Positions 45,967 through 53,922 of a DNA stretch of 64,000 bases are shown here, piece after piece. The position numbers were made by a program, and so were the translations under genes. Each line of letters begins with the position of its first letter. The stretch's first letter is position 1. The notes under the pieces were generated by a model. That model saw nothing but the letters and a program-made list of their open reading frames with translations, did no database searches and was not told where the DNA came from. This stretch comes from CAVONB01 sp963697205 (lineage in GTDB: Bacteria > Pseudomonadota > Alphaproteobacteria > Rhizobiales > Hyphomicrobiaceae): positions 1 to 64,000 of the forward strand of contig CAVONB010000016.1 of NCBI GenBank assembly GCA_963697205.1, in the 5' to 3' direction.

Positions 45967-48861
45967 ATGCCAGGGCCCCTGAGCGATAGAAACAACGACG
46001 GGAAGAACGATGCCGCGACCGGGCCGCACGGTTCCGGTATCGGTGCCACGTCAGTTCTCCCTGAGGCGGCGCGCGATCGCATCTTGTCGATCGTTGGCGA
46101 GCTTGCGCGGGAAGTTCAACCGCGCAAAGGCAGCCGCGTGGAGGTCCGTCTCGACAGCGATCTTGATAGCGATCTTGGTCTCGATAGCCTCGCGCGCGCG
46201 GAACTTCTGCACCGCATCGATCGCGCCTTTGGGGTTCGGCTTCCTGAGACGCTAATTGGGGATGCCGTCACGCCGCGGGACTTTCTGGTCGGTCTGGTCG
46301 GAGCCGGGAGAGGTACGGCTCTGGCCGAGGTTCCTCTCGCGGACCGGGTCGCCCCCTTGCCGCAGGCTGAGGCGCCACATCAAGCAACGACCCTTCTCGA
46401 GGTCCTGTCGCATCATGTTGCGGCTCATGCCGATCGCCCGCACATCCACCTATGGGTCAATGACACTGAAGAGCGAACGATCACCTACGGCGAGCTTGAG
46501 CGAGGCGCCCGCGACCACGTCAGGGGGCTCCTCCATTTGGGCGTGGCGCCTGGTGATCGGGTGGCCATTATGCTGCCGACCGATACAGCCTTCTTCTTTG
46601 CGTTTTTTGCTGTCCTGATGGCAGGCGCGGTGCCGGTCCCGATCTATCCGCCGTTCCGCCGGACGCAGGTTGAAGATCATATGCGCCGCCAGGCCGGAAT
46701 TTTGCGCAACGCGGGGGCGAGCGTACTGATCACCGATCCTGAGATCCGCCCGATGGGCGTTTTGCTGAAAGGGCTTTCTGACGATTTGCGGGCCGTTGTG
46801 ACCTTGGGGGAGTTGCGACGATCAACGGCCGAGGGCACGCCACTAGCGGTGGCAGCGGACGTCACTGCGCTCATTCAGTACACATCGGGCAGCACGGGGG
46901 ATCCCAAGGGCGTTGTACTCACGCACGCCAATCTGTTGGCGAATATTCGCGCGATGGGTGATGCGATGGAGGCCAACTCGCGCGATTCTTTCGTCAGCTG
47001 GCTGCCGCTCTACCACGACATGGGTCTAATCGGTGCCTGGCTCGGCTGCCTCTATTTCGGTGTGCCGACGGCCATCATGCCGCCCTTGTCGTTCATCGCA
47101 AATCCGGCGCGATGGCTGTGGAGCATGCACCGCCATCGCGCGACGCTTTCGGCGGCCCCCAATTTTGCCTTCGAGTTGTGCATCAAGAACGTGCGCGATG
47201 AAGACCTGACGGGCCTCGATCTCAGTTCGCTGCGCATGGTTGTCAATGGTGCTGAGCCTGTCAGCCCCAGCACGATTGCGCGCTTCATGGCGCGGTTTGG
47301 CGCATTTGGCTTTCCGCCAACGGCGATGGCACCCGTCTACGGATTGGCAGAATCGTCCGTGGGTCTTGCCTTTCCCCCCGTCAACCGGATCCCCATCATT
47401 GACCGTGTGGAGCGTGAGGCGCTGACGCTCGACGGGCGGGCCCTGGCGGCCCAACCCGACGACAGATCCGCGCTCGAATTCGTTGCGTGCGGGCGGCCGT
47501 TGCCGGGCCATCAGATCCGCATCGTCGACCCGACGGGGACGGAACTGCCCGATCGACGGCAAGGGCGGCTCGAGTTCAAGGGGCCGTCAGCCACCAGCGG
47601 CTACTTTCGCAACGAAGAGAAGACGCGTGAACTGCTGAGGGGCGATTGGCTCGATAGTGGCGACATCGCCTACATCGCGGATGGCGACGTCTATCTGACC
47701 GGGCGCATCAAGGATATGATCATCCGTGCCGGTCGCAACATCTATCCGCACGAGCTGGAAGAGGCCGTTGGTCAGATCGACGGTATTCGTAAGGGTTGTG
47801 TCGTGGCGTTTGCCTCCCGGGACGAACGGACCGGGACCGAGCGCCTTGTCGTCATGGCGGAGACGCGGCTGCGTGACGAAGCGCAGAAGTCGGCACTGCA
47901 AGCCAAGATTGTTCAGGCCTCACTTCAGCTTCTCGAGCTGCCACCGGACGACGTCGTTCTCGTTGCGCCGCGAACGGTGCCCAAGACCTCGAGCGGGAAA
48001 ATCCGCCGGTCTGCGGCGCGTTCCCTTTACGAGGCGGGCGTACTCGGTGAAAGCCGGCGGGCGCTGTGGCTGCAGATGACCCGCCTTGCGGGAGAGGCCA
48101 TCCTGCATCGCGGGCGACGGGCGGTCATGCGCGCGATCGACGTCCTCTACGCCACCTACTGGTGGAGCCTTCTCGTCAGCCTCGGGCTTCTGGTCTGGCC
48201 GATTGTGCTGGCGCTGCCGAAGCGGTCTCACGGCCAGGCTGTCGTCCGGCTGGCGGCACGCACGTTCCTCAGGCTCAGCGGACTTGGGCTGACGGTCGAA
48301 GGCACGGCGGCGTCATCGACGGGAGGGGGCATGTTCGTCGTCAATCATGCGAGCTATCTCGATGGCCTCGTCCTCACGGCAGCACTCCCTGGGGACCTGA
48401 CATTCGTAGCGAAATCCGAACTTCAGGGACAACTCGTGGCGGGTCCCTTCTTGCGGCGGCTCGGCACTCTCTTCGTCCGGCGAACGGATGTGCAGGGCGG
48501 GCTGGAAGATACGAGCGCTCTGCTCAATGCCGCACGCGAGGGGCAACGCCTCGTTATCATGCCCGAAGGCACGTTCTCGCGGATGCCGGGCCTCCTGCCG
48601 TTTCGGCTTGGCGCCTTTCTCGTCGCCGCAGAGACCAACACCCCTGTGATGGCTGTTTCCATACAGGGGACGCGCACGGTTCTTCGCGCGGATCAGTGGT
48701 TCCCGCGGCGGGGCCGCATCAGCGTGCACGTCGCCTCGCCCGTTGTGGCTGATGGCACCGACTTCAGCGCGGCCGTGCGCTTGCGCGAGACCTGCCGGAA
48801 GGAAATCCTGATGCATCTGAACGAACCCGACCTTGCTGCGGAGCGTATCGCGCTGCCATAG
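45967..48861 (+). CDS. ACP-fatty acyl-AMP ligase-PlsC acyltransferase fusion
   Basis: This 964-residue protein has three enzymatic parts. Residues ~35-110 are an acyl carrier domain with DSDLGLDSLARAEL (Ser ~74). Residues ~135-690 are an AMP-binding ligase of the FAAL type (LIQYTSGSTGDPKGVVLTH, WLPLYHDMGLIG, VYGLAESSVGLAFP, DSGDIAYIADGDVYLTGRIK, KTSSGKIRR). After a membrane helix (~723-745) comes a PlsC-type acyltransferase with VNHASYLDG (HxxxxD) and PEGTFSRMPG. Expected chemistry: fatty acid to acyl-AMP, loading onto its own ACP, then transfer to a lipid acceptor at the inner membrane. This order is inferred. GGGAGACGG precedes the ATG. Confidence 0.88.
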   Translation: MPGPLSDRNNDGKNDAATGPHGSGIGATSVLPEAARDRILSIVGELAREVQPRKGSRVEVRLDSDLDSDLGLDSLARAELLHRIDRAFGVRLPETLIGDAVTPRDFLVGLVGAGRGTALAEVPLADRVAPLPQAEAPHQATTLLEVLSHHVAAHADRPHIHLWVNDTEERTITYGELERGARDHVRGLLHLGVAPGDRVAIMLPTDTAFFFAFFAVLMAGAVPVPIYPPFRRTQVEDHMRRQAGILRNAGASVLITDPEIRPMGVLLKGLSDDLRAVVTLGELRRSTAEGTPLAVAADVTALIQYTSGSTGDPKGVVLTHANLLANIRAMGDAMEANSRDSFVSWLPLYHDMGLIGAWLGCLYFGVPTAIMPPLSFIANPARWLWSMHRHRATLSAAPNFAFELCIKNVRDEDLTGLDLSSLRMVVNGAEPVSPSTIARFMARFGAFGFPPTAMAPVYGLAESSVGLAFPPVNRIPIIDRVEREALTLDGRALAAQPDDRSALEFVACGRPLPGHQIRIVDPTGTELPDRRQGRLEFKGPSATSGYFRNEEKTRELLRGDWLDSGDIAYIADGDVYLTGRIKDMIIRAGRNIYPHELEEAVGQIDGIRKGCVVAFASRDERTGTERLVVMAETRLRDEAQKSALQAKIVQASLQLLELPPDDVVLVAPRTVPKTSSGKIRRSAARSLYEAGVLGESRRALWLQMTRLAGEAILHRGRRAVMRAIDVLYATYWWSLLVSLGLLVWPIVLALPKRSHGQAVVRLAARTFLRLSGLGLTVEGTAASSTGGGMFVVNHASYLDGLVLTAALPGDLTFVAKSELQGQLVAGPFLRRLGTLFVRRTDVQGGLEDTSALLNAAREGQRLVIMPEGTFSRMPGLLPFRLGAFLVAAETNTPVMAVSIQGTRTVLRADQWFPRRGRISVHVASPVVADGTDFSAAVRLRETCRKEILMHLNEPDLAAERIALP

Positions 48862-49001
48862 CAGGCACGCCGCAGGGAACTTGCACCGAGGTGCAGTCCC
48901 AAATGCCGCGCCGGTCTTGCATGCTGTCAAGCCAAAGGCCGCAAGCGGGCGCTCGCGCGACACACACACCGATTGTGCGCAAGCGCCCCGCCGCTGTCCT
49001 G

Positions 49002-49982
49002 CTATTGAATGGGTCGCAACTTCAGCTCGTCCGGGCTCGCGCGCACGAAGCCAAACGATGCATAGGTGGTCTGTGCCGCGTCCGTCATAAGGAAGGCCAA
49101 GTACTCGCTGGCTGCTTTACCGCGCTTGCTATCGGTGAGTGCGCCAATGGCATATGACACCTCGTTGCGCAGACTGTCGTTCGGTGGCAACTCGACCCCT
49201 TCAATGTTTGCCCCGTCTTTCTGGGCTTCGAGCACCTCGGTCCGCCAAACGATCCCGGTATCGGACGTCCCCGCCTTGATACGGTCCGGCGTTTCGCGAT
49301 GGTGGACGGACGTGAACCAGTTGTTGGGTGTTGTCTGGCAGGAGAAGCACTCCTTGCCCGCAGAGATCTTGTCCCAAAGTCCGTGCCGCTGGAGGACCTT
49401 GCGACCGTAGAACTGCATGATCCCTTCGTTGACCGGATTGGGCATCGAGGTGCGCACATCGGCACGGCCGAGATCTGCGATGCCTTTTATGGCCTTGGGA
49501 TTGCCCTTTGCGACCATCAATTGCAATTCGTTATGCATATAGACCATATAATCCTTCATCAGCCCTTTCGCCTTGAGCTGCTTCAGGTGTCCGATATTGA
49601 CAGACGCGTAGACGTCGGGGCGCCCTGGATAGTCCGTGCCATCATACGTCCAGCCTCCCTTCGTGATCGCGTTGAGAATCAAGCCGGGCGGTAGCGTGAT
49701 TAGACCTACTCGCGTACCAGGGCGCGACTTGCGAAACGCCCCGACCACATCGTCCATGGCAAAGAACTGATTTCCTGCAAGCCAAAGGACAACGTCGGCC
49801 TCTGCCTGCATCCGCGCCATCGCCTCTTTGCCCTTGAGGATGGTTCCATCCTTCAAATAGAGTTTGAGGTCATTGTCTTTTTTCGGCGGAATTTTTGCGA
49901 ATTCGGGTTTGGATTGCGCCTGCGCGAGAACCGGCGCGACGAGAAACAACGCAAGTGACAAAGCTGCGATGATGACCCTCAT
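49002..49982 (-). CDS. ModA-like periplasmic substrate-binding protein with CxxC
   Basis: This 326-residue exported protein (signal to ~residue 22, AQA) has the two-lobe class II binding fold: ADVVLWLAGNQFFAMDDVVGAF, VGLITLPPGLILNAI, DVRTSMPNPVNEGIMQFYGRK, GTSDTGIVWRTEVLEAQ, YLAFLMTDAAQTTYASFGFV. It is nearest the molybdate/sulfate type (ModA), but the loop ECFSCQTTPNNW has Cys212 and Cys215, which ModA proteins lack. No modBC genes follow. It starts 112 bases after the periplasmic DsrE gene on the same strand. A sulfur, metal or thiol-linked ligand is possible. Confidence 0.75.
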   Translation of the reverse strand: MRVIIAALSLALFLVAPVLAQAQSKPEFAKIPPKKDNDLKLYLKDGTILKGKEAMARMQAEADVVLWLAGNQFFAMDDVVGAFRKSRPGTRVGLITLPPGLILNAITKGGWTYDGTDYPGRPDVYASVNIGHLKQLKAKGLMKDYMVYMHNELQLMVAKGNPKAIKGIADLGRADVRTSMPNPVNEGIMQFYGRKVLQRHGLWDKISAGKECFSCQTTPNNWFTSVHHRETPDRIKAGTSDTGIVWRTEVLEAQKDGANIEGVELPPNDSLRNEVSYAIGALTDSKRGKAASEYLAFLMTDAAQTTYASFGFVRASPDELKLRPIQ

Positions 49983-50093
49983 TGGGCTTCCCCTTATTGC
50001 CTGCGGCAATGCGAGGGGCGAAACATGGCTTCGCCGCCCCACGGTTAGCATTGCTCTCATACGGCGAACGTTGGGACGCTGCCTATTTTCTTG

Positions 50094-50540
50094 CTAAGGT
50101 CGAATGACGTTCCAACCTTCCTGATGGAGCTCCATCAAGGTCACGACGCCCGCCGGAACGATGCTGGCCGCAGCAACGATCGGTGGCTTCTTGCCCTCCT
50201 TCCGCGTTGCCCCATCAATCGTGTTGCCACACGCATTGAAAGACACGCCGGGCATGCTCTTTGCGAAGTTGGCCACCCGCTCCTTTACGGGGGACTTGTC
50301 CTCGCGAAGCATATCAAGGCCGGCGTTGAAGGCCACGATGCGCACTTGGACCTCTTCGCCCTTCTCCGCGTAATGCTTGGTTACGTTGGCCGCGACGTTG
50401 AGGACGGCCGTCATCTTCTCCGCGCTATTGTCGCTGATCTGAAGCGCGAGCCGATGTTGCTTGTCGGCCGCCAGTCCCCATCCCGTTGTTGCCATGAGCG
50501 CAACGATCGATGCTGCGAATGCCTTTGCGAGCGATCTCAT
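50094..50540 (-). CDS. periplasmic DsrE/DsrF-like family protein
   Basis: This 148-residue protein has a signal peptide (ending GLA, ~residue 24). The DsrE-like alpha/beta fold has RLALQISDNSAEKMTAVLNVAANV, VQVRIVAFNAGLDMLR and a single Cys in GVSFNACGNTI; the C-terminal part is IVPAGVVTLMELHQEGW. Cytoplasmic DsrE/TusD proteins relay sulfur as persulfide on a Cys; exported members with one conserved Cys occur in sulfur-oxidising and other bacteria with unknown role. AGGAG lies 10 bases before ATG 50540. Probable operon with the downstream ModA-like gene. Confidence 0.78.
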   Translation of the reverse strand: MRSLAKAFAASIVALMATTGWGLAADKQHRLALQISDNSAEKMTAVLNVAANVTKHYAEKGEEVQVRIVAFNAGLDMLREDKSPVKERVANFAKSMPGVSFNACGNTIDGATRKEGKKPPIVAAASIVPAGVVTLMELHQEGWNVIRP

Positions 50541-50861
50541 GTTCAAGTCTTCTCCTTGATGCTCTGTATTGTTACATTTTGATATTTATATATACAGGCT
50601 GCCGCATGTGGCGCGTCCGCGTCAAGCGCCTCAGTAGCTGCGCGCGCCCAATTTTCTGCTGCATCGCACCAAGCTCCTCGAGACGGGTAAACCGGCTCCT
50701 GGGAGGAGGAGATCGTTATGGGCGCCGACACGGCCGCGTGCGACGAACCCGGGCTCGCGGTTTTGCTGAAACGTCAATCGAGCTGGCGCGTCGACCAAGG
50801 TTTGTCGTAGGCGGACAACCAAATTAAGCGGAGCTAAAGATCGTGAGCGATCCGTACGCCT
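50541..50861 (-). promoter_or_regulatory. upstream region of the DsrE/ModA-like operon, AT-rich
   Basis: The stretch 50564-50598 is strongly AT-rich against the GC-rich surroundings and is bounded by an inverted repeat CTGTAT (50564-50569) and ATACAG (50592-50597). It probably holds the promoter or an operator. The remaining ~260 bases have no supported gene. Confidence 0.35.
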
Positions 50862-51239
50862 TCAACACGGCACGCCTCCGACGATATACTGCCGGAAGTC
50901 CTCGATCCGCATATCGTCAGCCAACGTTACGCAGCCCTTCTTGACGAAGGCCAACAGCACTGTTGTTTTCTCGGTGCAGAAGAAGACCATCACCTGGTCG
51001 GGTGGGCACTTGTCATTTTCTTGATTGCAGTCGTACGCGCGTATGATCCTGTCCCGCCCCTCACCGCGCAGCTCAACATAGTCGCTGTTTGGATTGTTCG
51101 CCAACGCATGGTCGCGCCAGGCTTCCCAGTGGAGCTCCGGGCGTTTGCATTGCTGGGCGGCTGTCTGTGCCGTTGCGATCAGGGCAAAGGCCGTGGCAAA
51201 GACGGCAATTGCCGCTGATCGATGGATTTTGGCGAACAT
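50862..51239 (-). CDS. secreted hypothetical protein with disulfide-type cysteines
   Basis: This 125-residue protein has a signal peptide (residues ~8-28, ending AAQ). The mature chain contains QCKRPELHWEAWRDHALANN, ELRGEGRDRIIRAYDC, NDKCPPDQVMVFFC and KKGCVTLADDM, ending in VPC. Six Cys suggest three disulfides. No family is recognised. ATG 51239 places the signal peptide directly at the N-terminus; a 13-residue longer frame is possible. It is on the same strand as the DsrE operon but 320 bases upstream. Confidence 0.6.
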   Translation of the reverse strand: MFAKIHRSAAIAVFATAFALIATAQTAAQQCKRPELHWEAWRDHALANNPNSDYVELRGEGRDRIIRAYDCNQENDKCPPDQVMVFFCTEKTTVLLAFVKKGCVTLADDMRIEDFRQYIVGGVPC

Positions 51240-51448
51240 GGAACTTCTGGACTGAGGTTTGGACGCTACTGCCTGCAATCACAACTCCCGGTGGCGCGAC
51301 CAGAGCCTAGTTGCCGTCACAATGGCTCCTCCGTTGCCGCATCCAGTGGTGCGAGAAATGATGCGACGATTGTTGCTCCCTTCACCCTCACGCCGCGGAC
51401 TCGCTGGGTTTATACTCGAAGCTCCTTCATTGTTTGAGGTGAATTCTA

Positions 51449-52286
51449 GGCCTTGTACTCAGTTTTTCCTAGACAGGGGACTCGAACAGTGATTCACGCT
51501 CACAAACATCGGAGCTTGGATCATGGCACGTTACGATCTGACAGACTTCGAGTGGAGCGTTATCGAACCGCTGATTCCTATGGATCGGCGTGGGCCGAAG
51601 CCGCAGAACAACCGGCAGATCCTCAACGGCATGTTCTACATCCTGCGCGCGGGTTGTCCATGGCGCGATCTGCCTGAGCGCTACGGGCCCTACACCACGG
51701 TCTACAATCGCTTCAACCGATGGCGGAAGGCCGGCATCTGGGACAAGTTGATGGACGCCATCGTGAAGGCGCACGACGGCAAGGTGCAGATGATCAACTC
51801 TTCGATCGTGCGCGTTCATCAGCACGCCTCCGGTGTCAAAAAAACAGTGGAGTTCGCTGTGTGGGTCGAAGCCGGGGCGGGCTCACGACGAAAATCCACG
51901 CGCGCGTCGACGCCAAAGGCCGGCCGGTCCGCCTCCTGATCTCGCCGGGCAACGATCACGACGTGACTGCCGCCGAGGCCCTGCTCGACGGGATTCAGCA
52001 GCGCGCCATCGTCATCGCCGACAAAGGCTATGACGCCGACACCGTTCGCTCGTGCATTCGCGCGCACGGCGCCATCCCCAACATCCCGAACCGCGACAAT
52101 CGCAAGAGGAAATACCGATGGAAGAAGGCGGTCTATCGCGAGCGAAATCTCGTGGAGCGCTTCTTCAACAAGCTGAAGCAGTTCCGGCACATCGCCACGC
52201 GCTACGATAAGCTCGGCGCCAACTTCTTCGCCTTCATCCAGCTTGCATCCATCCGCATCTTCTTGCGATCAATTGAGTCCACGGCC
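51449..52286 (+). mobile_element. IS5-family (IS427-type) insertion sequence, ~838 bp
   Basis: The left end GGCCTTGTACTCAG and the reverse complement of the right end GGCCGTGGACTCAA are imperfect inverted repeats. TA (within CTAG) flanks both sides, the target type of the IS427 group. It carries one transposase gene read through a -1 frameshift. The element is complete by eye. Confidence 0.82.
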
Positions 52287-52289
52287 TAG
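51523..52289 (+). CDS. IS5/IS427-type transposase, two frames joined at an A7 slippery run
   Basis: The first frame (51523 onward) has the DUF4096-like N-terminal domain YDLTDFEWSVIEPLIP, LNGMFYILRAGCPWRDLPERYG. The second frame has the DDE core GRSRGGLTTKIHARVD, ISPGNDHDVTAA, VIADKGYDAD and YRERNLVERFFNKLKQFRHIATRYDK. They overlap, and the shift falls at seven A residues (51838-51844) in GTCAAAAAAACAG. A -1 slip there gives one 255-residue enzyme, the mechanism usual for this group, so this is not decay. The TAG stop uses the flanking TA of the target. Confidence 0.85.
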
Positions 52290-52407
52290 TCTCGAGTGGC
52301 TGGCCAGCAGCGCCCCGGGCGCGAACGGAAACCTCGGCACTGGACAGGACTATCCATCGCCCTCATGGTGACGTCACGTTTTGAATTGGCTGACATATGA
52401 GGCTCGC

Positions 52408-53424
52408 ATGCGTCCTCACGTTCGACGCGCCCTTTGTATGCTCTTTGGCGTCATGTCGCTCACCTTGATCTGGATCGCATCGGCCTTCGCACAGGCGACT
52501 TTGGATCAGGTTCGAAAGCGGGGTACCTTAGTCTGTGGTGTCAGTGAGGGCTTGACCGGCTTTTCCGAGCGCAACGAGCAGGGGCAGTGGGCAGGCTTTG
52601 ATGTCGACTTCTGTCGCGCTGTTGCAGCGGCGACGCTCGATGATCCCGGGAAGGTCAAGTACGTTCCTCTCTCGGCGCAAGCGCGGTTCTCGTCATTGTC
52701 TCGGGGTGAAGTTGATCTGTTGGCCAGAAACACCACCTGGACGATGAGTTGGGACATCACGCTTGGTTTGGATTTCGTGGGGCCCTCTTATTTTGATGGA
52801 CAGGGGTTTCTTGTACCCGTTTCCAGCGGCATTCGGACGGCGGCCGAGCTCAACAACAAGACGATCTGCTTCCTGGAAGGCACGACAATCGAGACCAATC
52901 TGCGCCGGCATCTCGACGCCAACCGACTGTCGGCTACGTTCTTGACAGCCGGATCGCGCAGCGATGTCCGTTCCAGCTACGCCCAGGGCCTCTGCCAAGC
53001 CTACGTCAGCGATCTTTCGGCATTGGCCTCTGAGCGCACGCGCTTGGCCGATCCCGACGCGCATATCCTTCTGCCAGAGCTAATTGCCAAGGAGCCCTTG
53101 GGCCCGGTCGTCCGAGAAGACGATCCCAAATGGCGGGACCTGGTGCAATGGGTTCTGTTTCTCCTCGTCAATGCCGAAGAGGCTGGCTGGACTGCAGAAC
53201 GGGCGCGGGAGCGGAACCTGGCTCCGTTGGTCGAAGTGCCGGCCGCTGTCACACTGGCTCTCAATCTCAGGGCGCAATGGCCACGCAGCGTCATTGCGCA
53301 GGTTGGCAACTACGGTGAAGTCTTTGAGCGGAATCTGGGGCGCGGGAGCCAGGTCAAGATTTCACGCGGTCTCAATGATCTGTGGACCCGTGGCGGGCTT
53401 CTGTTTGCTCCGCCGATCCGGTAA
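52408..53424 (+). CDS. AapJ-like amino-acid binding protein (second orphan copy)
   Basis: This 338-residue periplasmic protein has a signal peptide (ending FAQ, ~residue 29) and a full family-3 binding domain: VRKRGTLVCGVSEGLTGFSE, AGFDVDFCRAVAAATL, LLARNTTWTMSWD, FDGQGFLVP, LEGTTIETNL, AQVGNYGEVFERNLGR. It has normal AapJ length, unlike its longer relative at 9624-10946. It has the AapJ/BztA signature for polar L-amino acids. No permease or ATPase gene follows. GAGG precedes ATG 52408. The IS5-type element sits 119 bases upstream and could influence expression. Confidence 0.87.
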   Translation: MRPHVRRALCMLFGVMSLTLIWIASAFAQATLDQVRKRGTLVCGVSEGLTGFSERNEQGQWAGFDVDFCRAVAAATLDDPGKVKYVPLSAQARFSSLSRGEVDLLARNTTWTMSWDITLGLDFVGPSYFDGQGFLVPVSSGIRTAAELNNKTICFLEGTTIETNLRRHLDANRLSATFLTAGSRSDVRSSYAQGLCQAYVSDLSALASERTRLADPDAHILLPELIAKEPLGPVVREDDPKWRDLVQWVLFLLVNAEEAGWTAERARERNLAPLVEVPAAVTLALNLRAQWPRSVIAQVGNYGEVFERNLGRGSQVKISRGLNDLWTRGGLLFAPPIR

Positions 53425-53467
53425 CCTTTGGGCCGAGACACGGGCATGACCAAAACACTCCGGGGCG

Positions 53468-53902
53468 ATGAAGCGTGTCTTGTTTTGGATAGTTTTCTGT
53501 CTCTCCTTAATCGCCTTGCTCCTCGATCGGATCGGAATTCTCAGGTTGTTTGGCCAGAAGCAGGATCCGCTTGCCGGAGTCTTTCTCGTGCCACGCGGAT
53601 TGCCTTGGAGCCTCATCTTCGACCGCATTGGGATTGCAGCGCTCGCCAGCGGCTTGTTAGCGCCGATCATCAATCTTTCTTGCGATTTTGTTCTGGCTTT
53701 CAGAGCGCTGAGGCGACGTGGCGAGAAGCGACACATTACCCGCGTCACCCGCATCGCGTCACTCGCCTCGCGTCACCCGCCTCGCGTCGACCGTTGGTTG
53801 CGTCTTATTTTTTTTGCCCGTTTCGGTTGTGCTTCGGCTCATGTCTGCGAAACGAACCCATTTTGGTTTACGTCTGCGGCCCGGTTGGTCATCCACCGCT
53901 GA
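53468..53902 (+). CDS. small membrane protein of unknown function
   Basis: Two hydrophobic segments (residues ~3-24, VLFWIVFCLSLIALLLDRIG, and ~52-75) suggest a small inner-membrane protein. The part after ~residue 92 is encoded by 14-bp tandem repeats and then a short region that reads poorly as protein, so the true C-terminus may be different. No family is recognised and the ribosome-binding site is weak. Confidence 0.45.
   Translation: MKRVLFWIVFCLSLIALLLDRIGILRLFGQKQDPLAGVFLVPRGLPWSLIFDRIGIAALASGLLAPIINLSCDFVLAFRALRRRGEKRHITRVTRIASLASRHPPRVDRWLRLIFFARFGCASAHVCETNPFWFTSAARLVIHR
53741..53796. repeat. 14-bp tandem repeat, four units
   Basis: Units CGCGTCACCCGCAT, CGCGTCACTCGCCT, CGCGTCACCCGCCT and a diverged CGCGTCGACCGTTG lie head to tail. 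The period is not a multiple of three, so copy-number change would shift the frame of the small membrane protein. Confidence 0.7.
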
Positions 53903-53922
53903 CGGGAGAGGGGCTTGTGCCG

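Noticed and set aside
51523..52289. IS5-type transposase as a frameshifted pseudogene
   Set aside because: The shift lies exactly at an A7 slippery run and the -1 fusion gives a full-length enzyme; this is the normal expression mode for the group.
53428..53922. N-terminal extension of the UbiH-like protein by 165 residues
   Set aside because: The extension is low-complexity, crosses a tandem repeat, and the FAD-binding fold starts directly at the ATG at 53923.
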